From assembly GCF_949628265.1 (NCBI RefSeq), contig NC_088789.1, positions 30,931,883 to 30,995,882 on the forward strand: a stretch of 64,000 bases of DNA, written 5' to 3'. The translations under genes were made by a program, and so were the position numbers. Below the pieces are notes generated by a model, which was given only the letters and a program-made list of their open reading frames with translations, was not told the DNA's origin and ran no database searches. The DNA is from Cloeon dipterum. Its lineage: Eukaryota > Arthropoda > Insecta > Ephemeroptera > Baetidae. This document shows positions 32,501 to 44,529 of this stretch, in pieces (the first letter of the stretch is position 1; the number at the start of each line of letters is the position of its first letter).

Positions 32501-34962
32501 TTGAATATGAGCAGAAGTCTCGCCTCTGTTTCTGATTTTGATCACATTCGCGTGCGATGTAGAGAGGTCGTTTTTATTTTTTTTCAATAATTACATGTAT
32601 ACTTAACTTAATACTTTTGCTCACAGAAACATGGCAAGTGGTGGTGGAACAAGATTTACAAAGAGTCTGATGGCAAATATTTCACCCTGGAGGGCCTGAA
32701 GGACAAAACCGAGTACGTGATCACTTTTACGGTGTATGAACACGACTGGAATATGCACTGGCAAAATTTGGTGCCTGGCGAAGAGGTGACGGCAACAACC
32801 TGCACGCCAATTAGTACGGTGAAAGTGTCCACAGAATCATCTAGATATTTTATTATATTTTTTAACAGATGGATCGATTTTACAACTCGATGGGGCGACT
32901 TTCACGGTCTCAAACCTGGACAAAAAATTCTGTCAGCCCAAACAGATTGATGTTACCGAGATATCTCCAGGCAATAAGCTACCAATCAGTTCCAAAATCC
33001 AGATTCTAGATTATCAGGAGTATCAAAAGAACTTGAACTCGTGCAAAACTGGCACTTATTACTTTGTGTTGGTGTCGGACATCTACCAAAACCGCGTTGA
33101 GGCTACACTAGAGTGCTCTGAAGAAAATCAATTGACAACCAAACATCCACCAAGAGGTATATAATCTTAAAAATTATTTATTAATTAATTTTTACTTATT
33201 ATAAATTATAGATTATCCTCTGAAACCCCTCTGCTTGTCTATAAGTAAGTTAAAACTATAATTTTATCCGACCAATATTTATAATTTGTCATGTAGATGA
33301 GTCGTTTGTGCAAATCTCCTTTGAGGATCAGGTCACTGTGGTCTTCAGCTCGAACGCAAGCGACCGAAAGAACATATGCAAGCCCAGTTCTTTAAGAGTA
33401 ATCGAGTCGAGGAAAATCCTGTTCAGCGCAACCGTGGATGGTTTCGAGTCTAAAACCATTATCGGCAACTGCACGATTGGAAAGAAGTATCAAATTATCC
33501 TGGCTGACGAGAATGAGCACGAAATGAAATTCAGCTACTTGTGTCTGAAACCAGAACAATTTAGTGAGTTAATAGAATGAGATGAAGAATGGTAAATTAA
33601 TAATTAGTTTTTTAAAGAGTTCCAAAGAATGACTCCTGTAGTTCATCAAATTTGGGCCAGGAAAATTGAATTGGACATTTCTCAGAGTCTGAATGATGAT
33701 CAGTTGATTGAAGTCCAGTACAAAGAGGTAAAAAATATATTATTTCGGAGCTTTCATATTAATTTGAATAAAATCAGGAGCACACTGCGAAGTGGAAGAC
33801 AAATTCTTACCAAAAATCTATGGGAGGAAGGCTAATTTTAAATTTTCTCAAGCCAAAGACGTTGTATGCGATCAGATTTGTTCAGAAAACGTTTAATCAC
33901 ACCTCAATTAAGAGCAAGGAAATTGAGGCGAGGACGAAACCCTGTCTCCCAATCGGTACGTTGCTTTAAATTGAATATTTAATTGTTTGAGTTGTGGTAC
34001 TGTGCTATTTTTGGCCTTGACCAACGGAATTTTGTGGCTGTGTTTGATACTTTAAAGTGTATCCGGGGTCACCGCACTTCGATCAGGGTCGACGGATTAA
34101 TTTTTTAATAGTTTGTTTTTGTATTGAGTGGGAAATCTTAATTTTTTGGTCTTCCTACAATTTGAATTAGCAGAATTTCTTTATTTTGGGGCCGCGGTTA
34201 TCAGTAGCCATTCAAAGCAAGAAATTGGATATCCAAAGGATATCTGGAAGATATACTTTTGAACAGCCAATGTCATAGGTGGATATCCTCGGATATCCAA
34301 GTTCTTGCCGAGTTATTGCGCAGGAACATGCATAGATGGGTGCGTGGTCAACAAAAGAGACTGTTGGTTGTGGCGCTACCGTTCAAAAGGCGCGTAATTT
34401 TAAAATTTCCACCAAAAAAAAATATTTTTTTATATTTCTAACTCCCAATAAAGTTGAAAAAGACGAAAAATATATTTTTACAGATGAAAAAACCTTGGAG
34501 ATGAAGTTCGAGGCGCCATTCACCGCAGTGGCGAGGGTGAAGGCAGACCTGGACGAGAAGGAGAATCTGTGCCGTTTGGCGAAGATCCAGGTGATATCTG
34601 ACAAGCTGATGCTGCTGGACACCAGGGTGTACGACTCTGAGCTCAGGTGGGACCTGTCTCCGTGCCACATTGGCAGCCAGTATCTCTTCAGGCTCGAGGA
34701 CGAGCAAGGAAACGTCGTGCAGACCAATGGAACGTGCGCCGAAGGCGTCGAGGTTGTGGCGAATAAACCCTCAGATATCACGGATTCTCAGCAAATTTTT
34801 GAAATGGTGTTCACGGGAACCGTGCTGTTGCTGATGCTTTCGATTATTTGCTTCTACGGAACATGCATCTGTTGCGAGAAGAGACGCAGGGCCCGACAAT
34901 TGGCTGAAGAGGAACGGCAGGAAATACAGAGACGTTACATGAGTCAAGTTTATGTTTACTGA
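29528..34962 (+). CDS. Type I transmembrane receptor-like protein, EGF/FN3
   Basis: 17 exons, all GT-AG, frame continuous: join(29528..29573, 29651..29767, 30014..30214, 30269..30501, 30555..30651, 30922..31248, 31308..31412, 32049..32210, 32267..32395, 32448..32566, 32627..32813, 32869..33156, 33212..33244, 33297..33563, 33618..33727, 33778..33955, 34484..34962), about 1025 aa. Residues 1-16 are a signal peptide (WYALLLLVF core). A Cys-containing N-terminal region of unknown family is followed by a MAM- or galactose-binding-like beta module (exon 6), two EGF-like Cys clusters (exons 8-9, CECFYGFTGENC), an FN3-like module (exons 10-11, LKDKTEYVITF) and further FN3-like segments. Near the end one hydrophobic helix (VLLLMLSIICFYGTCI) precedes a CCEKRRR stop-transfer and a 30-residue tail with no kinase. 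Role: surface adhesion or ligand binding, by architecture only. Most junctions are phase 1, as in shuffled extracellular modules. Confidence 0.8.
30652..30921 (+). other. Receptor intron 5
   Basis: 270 nt between exons 5 and 6. It contains a stretch open in one frame (from a CCTCCAG acceptor to TGCATTTGT|GTAAGT), but including it would break the frame, so I left it out. A frame-keeping cassette exon was not found. Confidence 0.4.
31577..32034. mobile_element. CTCACGGTGAGA-rich MITE in receptor intron 7
   Basis: Ends are CACTCAGAGAAAAATCTCAC and, inverted, CACTCAGAGGAAAAATTCTTAC. Inside, CTCAC(C/G)GTGAG palindromes and AAATTGAGA/TCTCAATTT words recur many times in both orientations. It fills most of the intron before the first EGF exon and ends about 14 bp before that exon's acceptor. 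A related, shorter element is at 36130-36460. Confidence 0.75.
34190..34320. mobile_element. CAAGAAATTGGATATCC MITE, receptor intron 16
   Basis: AGCAAGAAATTGGATATCCA near 34217 and the inverse ..GGATATCCAAGTTCTTGCCG near 34313 bound a short element with several GGATATCC words. Same family as 51668-51832 and 55641-55962. Confidence 0.65.
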
Positions 34963-35246
34963 TCCTTTTGCGACACTTTAATTTCGAAAAGACAATGAGT
35001 GAGGCTTATCATTTTTATGTGAAAATGCGGCTATAAATTTTATTTTTGTTACATTAACGTTTAAACGTGATAAATAAGTATAAATCAACAACGGATATCG
35101 TAAAATATATTTCATTTTATATCTCCATCAATATTTGCATCTTTTGAACTTTCCTTAAGCTCTCCTATTTGTGAACATATCCAAATGAGTTTAATTTTAA
35201 AAGAAAAGTCGCCCTTCGGAAAGGACGTAATTTACATGACGTCAGG
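34963..35246. other. Convergent 3' flanks
   Basis: About 280 bp separate the stop of the receptor gene (+) and the stop of the Piezo-like gene (-). ATAAATAAG near 35070 (+) and AATAAA on the minus strand near 35040 are candidate polyadenylation signals, so the two 3' UTRs probably overlap. Confidence 0.45.
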
Positions 35247-38047
35247 TCACTCTCTCTTGACCTTGTCCTCCTCAGTGGCTGCATCATCCCTTCGAACGCA
35301 GGAAACAAGAATGAGCTCGGACATTTTAAGCTGCCAGAGTTCCCAACTGCAAAGCAAGACATTAATTTTTATAAATCATATACAATAGAATAAAATGCAT
35401 ACTTCTTTTGCAGATTTTCCACCATCTGGTGCTTCAGGGCGGTCAAGAAGATAGCCGAGAACATGGCCAAGATGTTGGGCAGCCACAGGTGCAGCAGCAA
35501 GGCCCCTCCCTTCATCTTTCGCAGTCCAAAGGTTAAGTAAATCCTGTGAATCCCACATAAAAATCGAAAATATTTAGGTCAAATTAACGCACCTGACAGC
35601 ACTCAGGTCAAGCAGCCGGCCGGCGAACTTTGCCGCGCCTTCAAAGTTGTACAGGTAGGTGAGAATCAGTTTGACCTCTGCCACCGCCACCAGCAGGAAG
35701 AAAAACAGGGTCAGAGGAACGCCAGGTCGGTGCGGAATCCACTGGGAATTTTGTTATACAAAACATCTCAGGGTAGAGAGTTTCGCTCACCATGGCCAGG
35801 GCGATGCTGATGTAGAATGGCACTGCGACGATTTTGAACACTTGCACGTCGTAAAGGATCATGATGACGATCACCAGAAGGGCCAGACGCACCCACATCA
35901 GGGTGATCACCTTCACCCATCGCTTGAAACCTGAGGAATGGTTCAGTTTGATGAAAGGTGTCAGTCAGAGCGCCAGGGTCTGGTTACCGGTTCGATTTAT
36001 TTTAATTGATTACCTGAAAGGGGAATGTTCAGGCCTGCGATGTACGGCTTCGTGTACTGACGAAAGGTGACCAGGCACACCGCGGTGAAGAGGCACTGAA
36101 AAAGGGTAGAAGCCTTCAGCTATACCCTGATGAGGGTCTCAGAGAAATGTTTCTCACGGTGAGAAGCCAAATTCGGCTCTTAAATTGAGAACACAACTTT
36201 GAGTCTCACCGTCAGAGTAGCAGAGGATCTCATGTGAGATCCAAACCGCTCACATTGAGAACCATAAGCGGTCGGCCACTTCTCGTACTCACGGTGAGAC
36301 TCAAATTGCTTGCTCACTTCAGTCTCAATTGAGAGCGACCGTTTCAATCCCACTGTGAGATCCAAAAGCGTCTGGCTCTCTCTGCTCCTCACGGTGAGAC
36401 TCAAAAGTTTCGTTCTCAACTGTCTCAATTGGAGAGTCGCATTTTGCTTCTCACAAAAAAAATATATTTTAATCGTATACCTGGACCAGTAGCAAGAGGA
36501 CTTGCGTCTCCTGCTCAAAGCGGAAGCCAAACTGGCGCAGGTGGAGGCCGGAAACGTGCTCAGGGTAGTCATAGGTGAAGCTGGTGGCGTAGGTGACGAG
36601 CACAAGTGCGCACGCGTAGACGGACACGAAGCGCACCATGCGTTTCATCAGCACGCTCTGGCGCGGGATCAGCCACATGACGTTGGCCATCATCAGCATG
36701 AAGAAGCCCAGCCACGAGTGAAACATGACGCTCCACACCTAGAAGCAGTCGCCAAAATTGTAGGGTAAAAATTCAGTAATTCAGGTACCATCATGGTGGA
36801 ATTCATAACGGTGCCGAAGAGCAAGTCCTGGAGTTCCGTGCTGGAGTCTTCAACCACTGGAACGGACAAATGTTTTTGCGGATGAAGTTGGATAGACATT
36901 TTTAGTACTAACCAGGGACTTCCTCTTGGGCTAGGTCACGATATATTCCAGGCAGACGTGATTGCAGACTGTCCCTGAGCCTTGCCGCGCACTGAGAGGT
37001 CGCCACCCATACGCAGAGCAGACTCAGGAGCACGGCCAGGTGCGACGTGTCTTCCTGCCTTGAGCACGGCTCCTCGCACATCCAGTCGCGCATTTTCTTC
37101 AAGCCGAGAACACTAAAAATCAGAGTGAGTTGCCAATGATTGCATCACAAAGTGAAATTTCTTGCTTGGTGAGATTGGCTTGGCAGGAGAGGTGCGTGTA
37201 GAGGTATAAATTGTGGTAGGTGACGAGCAGCAGAAGGTGCAGGACGACGTAGGCAGCAACGCAGCGCAGCATGATCACCAGACAACGCTTGGTCATCCAG
37301 GAAGCGTCGGACGCCCAGCCAAAAGAGCAAAAAATCGCAACGAGGAGGTAGGGGGCGTGCAGCCCTGACGGCCACACACAGCCGGCCACCACCAGCGCCA
37401 AAACGCTCACGAACACGGCTGGAAACGATAGAAAATGATTAGGCGCCCTCCAATCAGTGGAAGGGGGCCTACTGTGGGCCTGGATTTGAATCTATAATTG
37501 ATTAGGGACCTACCAACCGTGTCGAGGGCCTCAACAGAGAAGGCTTTGAAGAGGGGAGCCACATGGGCAGCTTTCCGCTTTTTCAGTGTGGTCAGGGAAA
37601 CCAAAAGGGCAGTGCACACGGCGGGTATCGCGTAGTGGCGGGTGTCGGCTTCGAGCTCGCGCATGCCCAGAAGCTGCTCAACAAATTGCGTGTGCACCCA
37701 AGAGCAGTTCTCGACGCGCAAGCCCGACACCAGAGGCGCCACCATCCCCTGGTTGAGCAGGAAGGGCAGCTGCGCCAGGTAAAAGAGTCCCGTGCACGCC
37801 ACGTAGGCCAGGTGGAGCCAACCGCCACCTCCCCACGGCACCGACGGACGCGCCAGGAGCATCAGCAGCGGCGCCAACGTCAAGTCTTCCCACAGAGCTA
37901 AAGTTAAAATTAAATATTTATCTTTTTTTCCTTCATACGTTGATTAAAATGCTCACCATAAAACAAAAGACTGGCGTGAGTGAACCAGAGTATGAAGCAA
38001 ATCGCGGCGGGGCCGAATTCCACCCACATTGTCTTCCAAAACTTCAT
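35247..38047 (-). CDS. Piezo-like protein, N-terminal blade only
   Basis: Eleven exons on the minus strand: 37957..38047, 37514..37897, 37149..37418, 36913..37112, 36789..36856, 36481..36738, 36014..36095, 35791..35930, 35593..35741, 35403..35543, 35247..35346; about 627 aa. Piezo identity rests on VWSVMFHSWLGFFMLMMANV followed by WLIPRQ, on LRQFGF / LFTAVCLVTFRQY and KLILTYLYNF, which follow the order of the Piezo N-terminal transmembrane units. Many hydrophobic helices are present. Exon 11 ends in a stop after EEDKVKRE, far short of the ~2,500 aa of Piezo; no anchor, pore or C-terminal cap lies on this strand in the window. The exon 3 to exon 4 junction does not keep frame with any GT-AG pair I could find. 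So: a pore-less paralog, or a decaying partial duplicate. Exons are GC-richer than the surroundings, which favours past constraint. Confidence 0.75.
36125..36462. mobile_element. CTCACGGTGAGA-rich MITE in Piezo-like intron
   Basis: Starts near GGGTCTCAGAGAAATGTTTC and ends near TTGCTTCTCACAAAAAAAA. The interior repeats CTCACGGTGAGA, AAATTGAGA and TCTCAATT in both orientations. Same family as 31577-32034, sited in the intron between exons 6 and 7. Confidence 0.7.
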
Positions 38048-38145
38048 TTTTTCGGAATTGATCGAAACTGGAAAATTGCTACAATGAAGCAAACAATAAT
38101 CGATTGATAACAATTGAAAAGTTTGAGTGTTATGGTCCAGAATTA

Positions 38146-38505
38146 TTCCTTGGCGAAGTTTCTGAGCACACCAATCGATTCTTGAGGGTCAAATTCTGTA
38201 AAGTGGAAATTCTTCCGCGACGTGCTTACTTTTTCCCGCCAAAACAATATGAACGTTTATGCGAGAAGTGCGCATGCGTGAGAGCCGGCTGGATCTGACA
38301 AACAAGTCACTCGTACAGGCGGTCTCTCTGCAAGTAGTGCTCAAACCAGTTCTGATGCATGCGCATTTCTCGCATTGTTTTGGCGGGAAAAAAGTTCTTG
38401 TGCTACGCATGTCACGCTGGACTTTCTGATCGGAAAAAATATCCTCTTTACCTAATTCAACCCTCTAAAATCGATTGGTGTACTCAGAAACTTTGGCACA
38501 GACGA
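38146..38505. mobile_element. GACGAAGTTTCTGAGCACACC MITE, copy 1
   Basis: About 360 bp with ~60 bp terminal inverted repeats (GGCGAAGTTTCTGAGCACAC ... GTGTACTCAGAAACTTTGGC). Internal inverted blocks carry TTTTTCCCGCCAAAACAATA and GAGAAGTGCGCATGCGTGAG. It separates the divergent Piezo-like and LRR genes. Confidence 0.8.
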
Positions 38506-38681
38506 TCTTTAAGATAATTAAGAAGATGGTTTTGTTAATTAAAGTTTTTCACAGATTTTTAATAGACATTCTGCTTTAATTTACAGTTTTTAGTATAGCA
38601 GCAATCCTTTAAAACCAATGAAATTTCATTCAAAATTATACCGGCCTTACTTCCATCTATTTGCCACATTAGAACTTCTCA

Positions 38682-41321
38682 ATGGTGAGTAAAATTATGT
38701 TTTTATTTTACTCTTTCTCCTTTTACGATTTTATACACTTTCGTAAAGCAGATTAAGACCAATTTACTCTACTTTATTAAGACCGCGCATTTAATTTCAT
38801 ATATCCTTCTTTATCATTTCTCCTCCAAGTTCATTTTCATCCCCCACTTTATGTTTGCTACCCCTCTTACACCCTTTTACTGCTGCATCGCTCTGCTTTT
38901 GCTTTTATTCTGCGTCTGTGCACAGAGCTGAAAAGTAATCATCTGTTGACTCAGCTGTCTCCCGCCACGAACACCGAAAATATGGCAAGTTTTTTCTATC
39001 ACGATGCATCATTAATTTTAAGTTTTTTGGGGAATTTTGAGTCAGATAGTCTTTCAGCTGAAAGTCTAATCGATCTCGACATATGCGTATTAATTAAATA
39101 GCTCTAAGAGATTATAATAATTGTAATATTGCAACGCAGGTGAACTCTGACGAATCCCCGATGCATTTAGCAAAGCTCCTAGGATTGAGAAATTCTCTCA
39201 CTTATAAAACCAACCGCTTTGTTTCGAATTTGGTTTCGAAGCTCCCACAAACCATGAACGCGGAATATTTTCTGAAAGACTGCGTAAAATTCTTGTGTAA
39301 GTATTTTTTGACGACCTTAAAGGTTTTCTCTCAACCCTGAATATTTTACGCACAATGCAGCGCCAAATATTCGAAAGGCCGTTTTGCTTAAACTTCTGAG
39401 CACTAAGAATCCGTCACTGGAAAGGGATGACGAAAATATGAAATTGTTCATGATCCCCGCTCTCGCTCTTCTGCTTGAAACTGACAGCAATGTTGAAGTA
39501 CTTGACTTGACTGGCTATGTTTCTTATTGTCCTAGAACTAGAAGATATGTCCTCCTAGAATTGGTAAATATATAATTGTATAATTTTAATTTCAATACTT
39601 GCTTTTACTCAATTGTAGGCGGTCAATTACATGTCAACGAGAACAACCAATCTTTTGTCGCTTTCTATTCTGAAGGAGGGATGTTTTAGAGAAAACATGC
39701 CCGGCATGCAAGTCTTCAACCGGAATTTTATTCAGGCATTCGTCAAATTGGAGCATCTTCAAGTGCTCCGGATAGAAGAGTTCGAAATTGATTTCCTGGA
39801 CCTGATGTGGTTGTGCGAAAACTTGCGACACTTGCGATTCGTCAGTGTCAACATTTCCGATTATGACTTTAATATTCCGACCTTGGAAGAGTTACGGGGC
39901 GGTTTCCAACTCTTGAAAGCCTTCTTTTTCCGCTCGACAGCCTCCATACAGCACATCATGGAGTTCAGGAATTTGTGCAGGATGTATCTTCCCAACTTGC
40001 AGGTCATTATGGATTTTGCAAGCGATTTCTGCTGCCAAAGCGAGTACCAGTACGCCCCTTACAAGAAAGAAGAACGAAATTTGCGGCATTTGGGTCTGAA
40101 TTTTCAATACGAGAAGGCAGAGGAATATGTGCACAAGTTGTTTCCATTCGTCACCCACCTCATGGTGAGATAAATTAATTTTTTTCCAGTTGGGGAGATC
40201 ACTGTTGGTAGAATAAGTCTATAATTTTAAATTCTTTCTTATAGATTGAAGGCCCAGACTTCTTTTCCGATAATGAGTGGCAAATCAAGCCCTTGCTAAA
40301 GTTCTCAGAAATCGAGAGCCTCCATTTGAGCCACGTGCCGCCCGAGATTGTGCTGCAGTTCGTAACAACTTACGGGTCGGACCTGCACTCCCTCTTTTTG
40401 GGAAATTCCATTTGCCTCAAAGACTCTGAATCGTCCTTGGACCGAATTTTCGCGCTCTGCCCAAAACTCGAAAGGGTTGGTCTTGTTGACGTCGAAGGTC
40501 CTGCCATTCAACTGAACAATTTAACCTTGCTCAAGGAAGTCATTATGTAAGTTTTCAAGTTGCAAATAATTTTGGACATTTCCTATCGATTCCTGAGCGT
40601 TGAATTAGGCCAGGCAGATTAATCACTCAGTCGAAAATTCTTGTAAACGTTAAAAACCGTTACTTTTTAAGCACTAATCGTAACGAAAACCTGAGATCGA
40701 GACAGCAGCGCCACAACCACAGCTAACTTGTCGCTTGAGCTGGCTGTCACTGTGGCGCTGATGTCTCGACCTCTGATTCTTCATCGACGTTCTTGCTAGT
40801 TTCAGAGCAAACTTCGCCACGTTTCTTCTGATTTTCAGAATTTTTTACCTCTAAAAAAATCCATTTATATCTCTTTCAGTAAATATGAGACAGTGTCGGA
40901 TATTTTGATGGCGCCGAACCTGGAAAAGGTGACTCTGATTGGGCAAGTCGTAAATGAGGATGACATGAAGAGGCTGACTGCTTTGATCAGCAAAAAGGAA
41001 GCCCTACGCAAACTCAAGACACTGGTGGTGCGCATGCAATGCTACTCCATAACCGAGGTCAAGCAGCCATTCTTCCTGGCGTTGGCTGAATTCATCACAA
41101 CTGCGGCCAGAGTCTTGCCAACAATTACCGACATCGAGTTCCGCGTCAATCACATGTGCAACTACGTAATCCTTGCCGAAAGTATGAGGTCTGGGAGATT
41201 CACAAACGACGAAATATCTGGTGTGGAGCCATTTTTTAAAAACGTGGATGATATTCAGGAATTCGAGTGGTTTGAGGATGATGGCCTCGTGGACGCTCTC
41301 AAAATATTCCGCATTCCGTGA
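38682..41321 (+). CDS. LRR-like protein 1, unrecognised family
   Basis: join(38682..38684, 39140..39296, 39361..39563, 39619..40164, 40245..40546, 40880..41321), 550 aa. Exon 1 contributes only the ATG directly before GTGAGT; an alternative first exon with ATG|GCAAGT at about 38984 (GC donor) would give the same protein. The N-terminal helical part (VNSDESPMHLAKLL) leads into irregular Leu-rich units, for example VEVLDLTGYVSYC, LEHLQVLRIEEFEIDFLDL, LRHLRFVSVNI, LRHLGLNF and KLERVGLVDVEG. No F-box, signal peptide or TM is evident. Exon sizes and phases match LRR-like 3 at 50774-52860, so they are paralogs. Function unknown; LRR proteins bind other proteins. Confidence 0.75.
40620..40800. repeat. 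Imperfect palindrome in LRR-1 intron 5
   Basis: GAGATCGAGACAGCAGCGCC at 40693 pairs with GGCGCTGATGTCTCGACCTC ending near 40775. An outer AACCGTTAC word is shared with 61490-61760, so both belong to one inverted-repeat family. Confidence 0.55.
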
Positions 41322-42639
41322 TTTTTTCCTATTGGAAAAAACAATTTTGACTACTTATGTAAACATACATAACAGACATATTTGTTTGTAAACACAACAA
41401 CCTTTTTCGTCAGTTCTATGGAACATTTTAAACATCAAACAAACTTTTAAAGAGAATCGATGGAAGCGAACGAAATTTAAAGCTGCAAAAACGTGGTTTT
41501 CCTTGCCTTCAATTACTGTACGAGTATGAGAAGGTAATTTAATAGATTTTATTTTTCAATTGTTCATTAAATAAAGACCACCCAGTTTCAATTTGAAAGC
41601 CACATGTCCTAGGGAAATAAAAATCTTCAACGTCTTAATTCTTTGAATTTTTCTTTGATTTAACCTTTTTGAAGTTATTTAACACACTGAGGCATGTGCA
41701 TCAAGAAAATAAAATATCTTTTACGCTCGGGTAAAATAAATAAAGCAGGAGTCAGCATTAAATAATGCTTCCGACTGGCCGCGATTGAATTTCTCGAGCC
41801 GCGTGGAGAGTCATGCAGATAGACGGCGAGACGCGCAGGTAATCAGATCGCGTGAGAGCGAGACACGACGGCACTAAAGCCGACGCGCAGGCAGCGCATT
41901 TCCATGATAAAACATAAATGCATGCGTATTATTTTGTGAATGATGCATAAAGGCATGAAATAGTACTTTTAAACAGGTTGACGCATTTTTTAATTTTTAA
42001 CTTCGAAAATTTAGGACTTAAATTAAATTGTATATTTTCTTTTGCACTTGATAATGGGACGGAAAAAATTTAAAGGGAGAAACTATATATAATTCGTCAA
42101 ACCTTTCAAAAACGCGCGACCCGCGCCTCTGCGTGCGCTGGCTGCATCTCGCTTCTTCTCCTGTTTGCGCCTCCGCTGCTGTCTGCTATTGCTGCCACCT
42201 GCTCCTGATCAAATGTCAAGTTCGAAAAATTTGTTCCTGTAACGTTGTAGTTACTAAAATCTTTCCATGGAATTAGTTAAACAAAAATTGTATTTAAATC
42301 TGTTGAGCGATGACCTAGAGAGGGTTCTCGTTTGCTCTCGTCCCTTTTTAAACTATGGAAGCCGTGCTAATTTTTTTCTCAGAACAGTCAATTAACTCCA
42401 AAGCAAAAGCTGTGGAATGGAAAATAATTTTCACTTTTTTGACATTTCCCTCGAAGTAACACTCTTCCATTTAGTCTTTGATTCTGCGCTTAATATGCAA
42501 TTTTATTGGTGTTGATTTTATAAAATAGCTTATTTATATTTTTATTTATTTTATTTCAGTATATTTACCCAAAAACATCAATGTTTTAAAAAGAAAAAAT
42601 GACGTATTACATTCGATGAATTGATTCTTGAAATATTTT
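41322..42639. other. Intergenic between LRR-1 and ankyrin L
   Basis: Convergent 3' flanks. AATAAA near 41570 may serve the LRR gene. A GC-richer patch at 41780-41890 and another at 42110-42200 have no coding support. No gene seen. Confidence 0.4.
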
Positions 42640-44529
42640 CTACTTCTTGGTTGTATTCAAAGATAGGAGAAACTTCTTGGCCTCCTCACCGGAAGTGGAT
42701 TCTAGCACAGATTTTCCTCCGACGGTCAATTCTCGGGGATCACACCCCTCTTTCACAAGCCATGCGCATATTTCTTCATCAAAGTGCTCAACAGCGATGT
42801 GAAGTGTGGTTTTGCCTTCCTCTCCCCTTTGCTTCATCAGATTTTTATCCTCGGCATGCACGAATTTTGCACTTTCCAACTTGCCCATATAGATGCAGAA
42901 GTGAAGGAAGTTGTTTCCTTTCCTTTTCACGCGCAAATCAGCACCGAGTTCAAGCAAAGCCTCTGCAACCTTGTCGTGTTGTCTTTCGTTGAGTATGGCG
43001 TAATGGAGTGGAGTGTAGACGTTTTCGTCGATTTGGTTCACGATTCCGCGCAAATTATGTCCAAATTCTTGAATGATCGAATCTCCAAAAAATCTGTTTT
43101 GAGCAGCGTAGTGGAGAAAGTTGGCAAAGGTTTGTTTGTTCACGGCGTTGATGTCTTGGCCCTGATCCACCAGCCACTGACACATTTCGACGTTTACATT
43201 CCTCGCTGCGAGGTGGAGAATTTTATTTCCGTCTTCATTGATCTCATTGATGAGGTCTCCGTCCTTTTCATGCACGAATTTTGCAGCGTCTAAACTAAGC
43301 AGAGTCTTTGAAAAACAATGGTGCAACAAACTGTTGCCCTCTATTTTGATCTTTGTGTCAGCAACTCTCTTGAACAACTCTTCTGCCTCTTCTGCACAGA
43401 AGGAATATTCACCTAATTTATATAAAAAAGCTGACTTATAGGCATTCCTTTGTTGATCAGCGGTGAATTGGAACCTTGAGAACAAGTATGGAAGGATCTT
43501 ACTAGCTTCATTTTTGCGGTTCCTGGCAGCTTTACCAAGAACTTGGTCTTTCATATCAACCTTGTTGACGTCAATTTTGGCCTCTTCCAGCAACCACTTG
43601 CACATCTCCAGATCTCCAAACTCGCACGCTGATAGAAAGATGCTAAAGTAATGTTCGCTCGACCTATCTTTTCTCTTAATATTCTTGAACACAAATTTCG
43701 CGAACTTTAAGTTATTTTCATACATGCAAAAACGAAGAACATTAGTAGCTCTTTCACCTTTGCGTTTTTCTGAGAGCTTGTGCATTCGCATTGCAAGCTT
43801 GAAATTTTCAACTCGGAGGGCATACTTGATAGCTTTATCATGAAGAGCATCTTCTGTATCAATGTCGCACCCTTTTGCAAGGAAATAATCGATTAGACCT
43901 TCTCCGTGGGATGCGTTCATAGCGGCGTAGTGCAGGGGAGTGGCGCCTCGAACGCCGTATTTTTCGTTGACGTCGGCGCCCTGCTCCACGAGGCGCCGAC
44001 AAACGTCTACATCGGACACCCTTGCCGCGAAATGGAGAGCGGGTATCTCACCTTTGTTCTCTTCAACAAATCGCAGCTTGATCTTGATCAGCTTTTCGTA
44101 CTGCTCATCTAACGTCAGTTTCTTCTTCTCTCGCGGAGTTTGTGGCTCTGTCTCATGTTGTCGTTTTCCTGAAATAATAAACTTATATTTAAACTATATG
44201 CATCTATGGATGCCCAGCTAAAACCAAATTATATTCTTGCTCTGGTGGCTGACAAAATATTTTAAAATCAAGTATGCACTTATTTTCTTATATATTTTTA
44301 GTTTAATCTACAGTTTAACGGCCCAGAAGGCCGGAGACCAATTTCTTTCTGCCACAACCCTCAAACTTTTTAAACAGTGCTCAGCTATATATTCATGCTG
44401 ACGGCTGGTGGCTGATCACGTGACCAAAATTTAGACGAGACTATATATGTACATTGGCTATAAAATTCTATACTCACTGCTAGTGTTGGAATTTTCTGGT
44501 AGATCCTTTTCCACTTTTATGTTGTTCAT
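42640..44529 (-). CDS. Diverged ankyrin protein L
   Basis: complement(join(42640..44168, 44478..44529)), 526 aa. The first exon reads MNNIKVEKDLPENSNTS. The 309-nt intron is in phase 1 and completes an Arg codon before KRQHETEP, exactly as in the array genes, which argues for common descent despite low similarity. ANK units are closer to consensus than in the array: GATPLHYAAMNASHG, NKILHLAARNVNVEMCQWLV, YTPLHYAIL, GKTTLHIAVEHFDEEIC. About 12 units span residues 60-510. No other domain. Shares several units with gene M, its head-to-head neighbour. ANK adaptor; partner unknown. Confidence 0.85.

Noticed and set aside
36310-36492. Open frames within the CTCACGGTGAGA element
   Set aside because: Repeat-derived; intronic in the Piezo-like gene.
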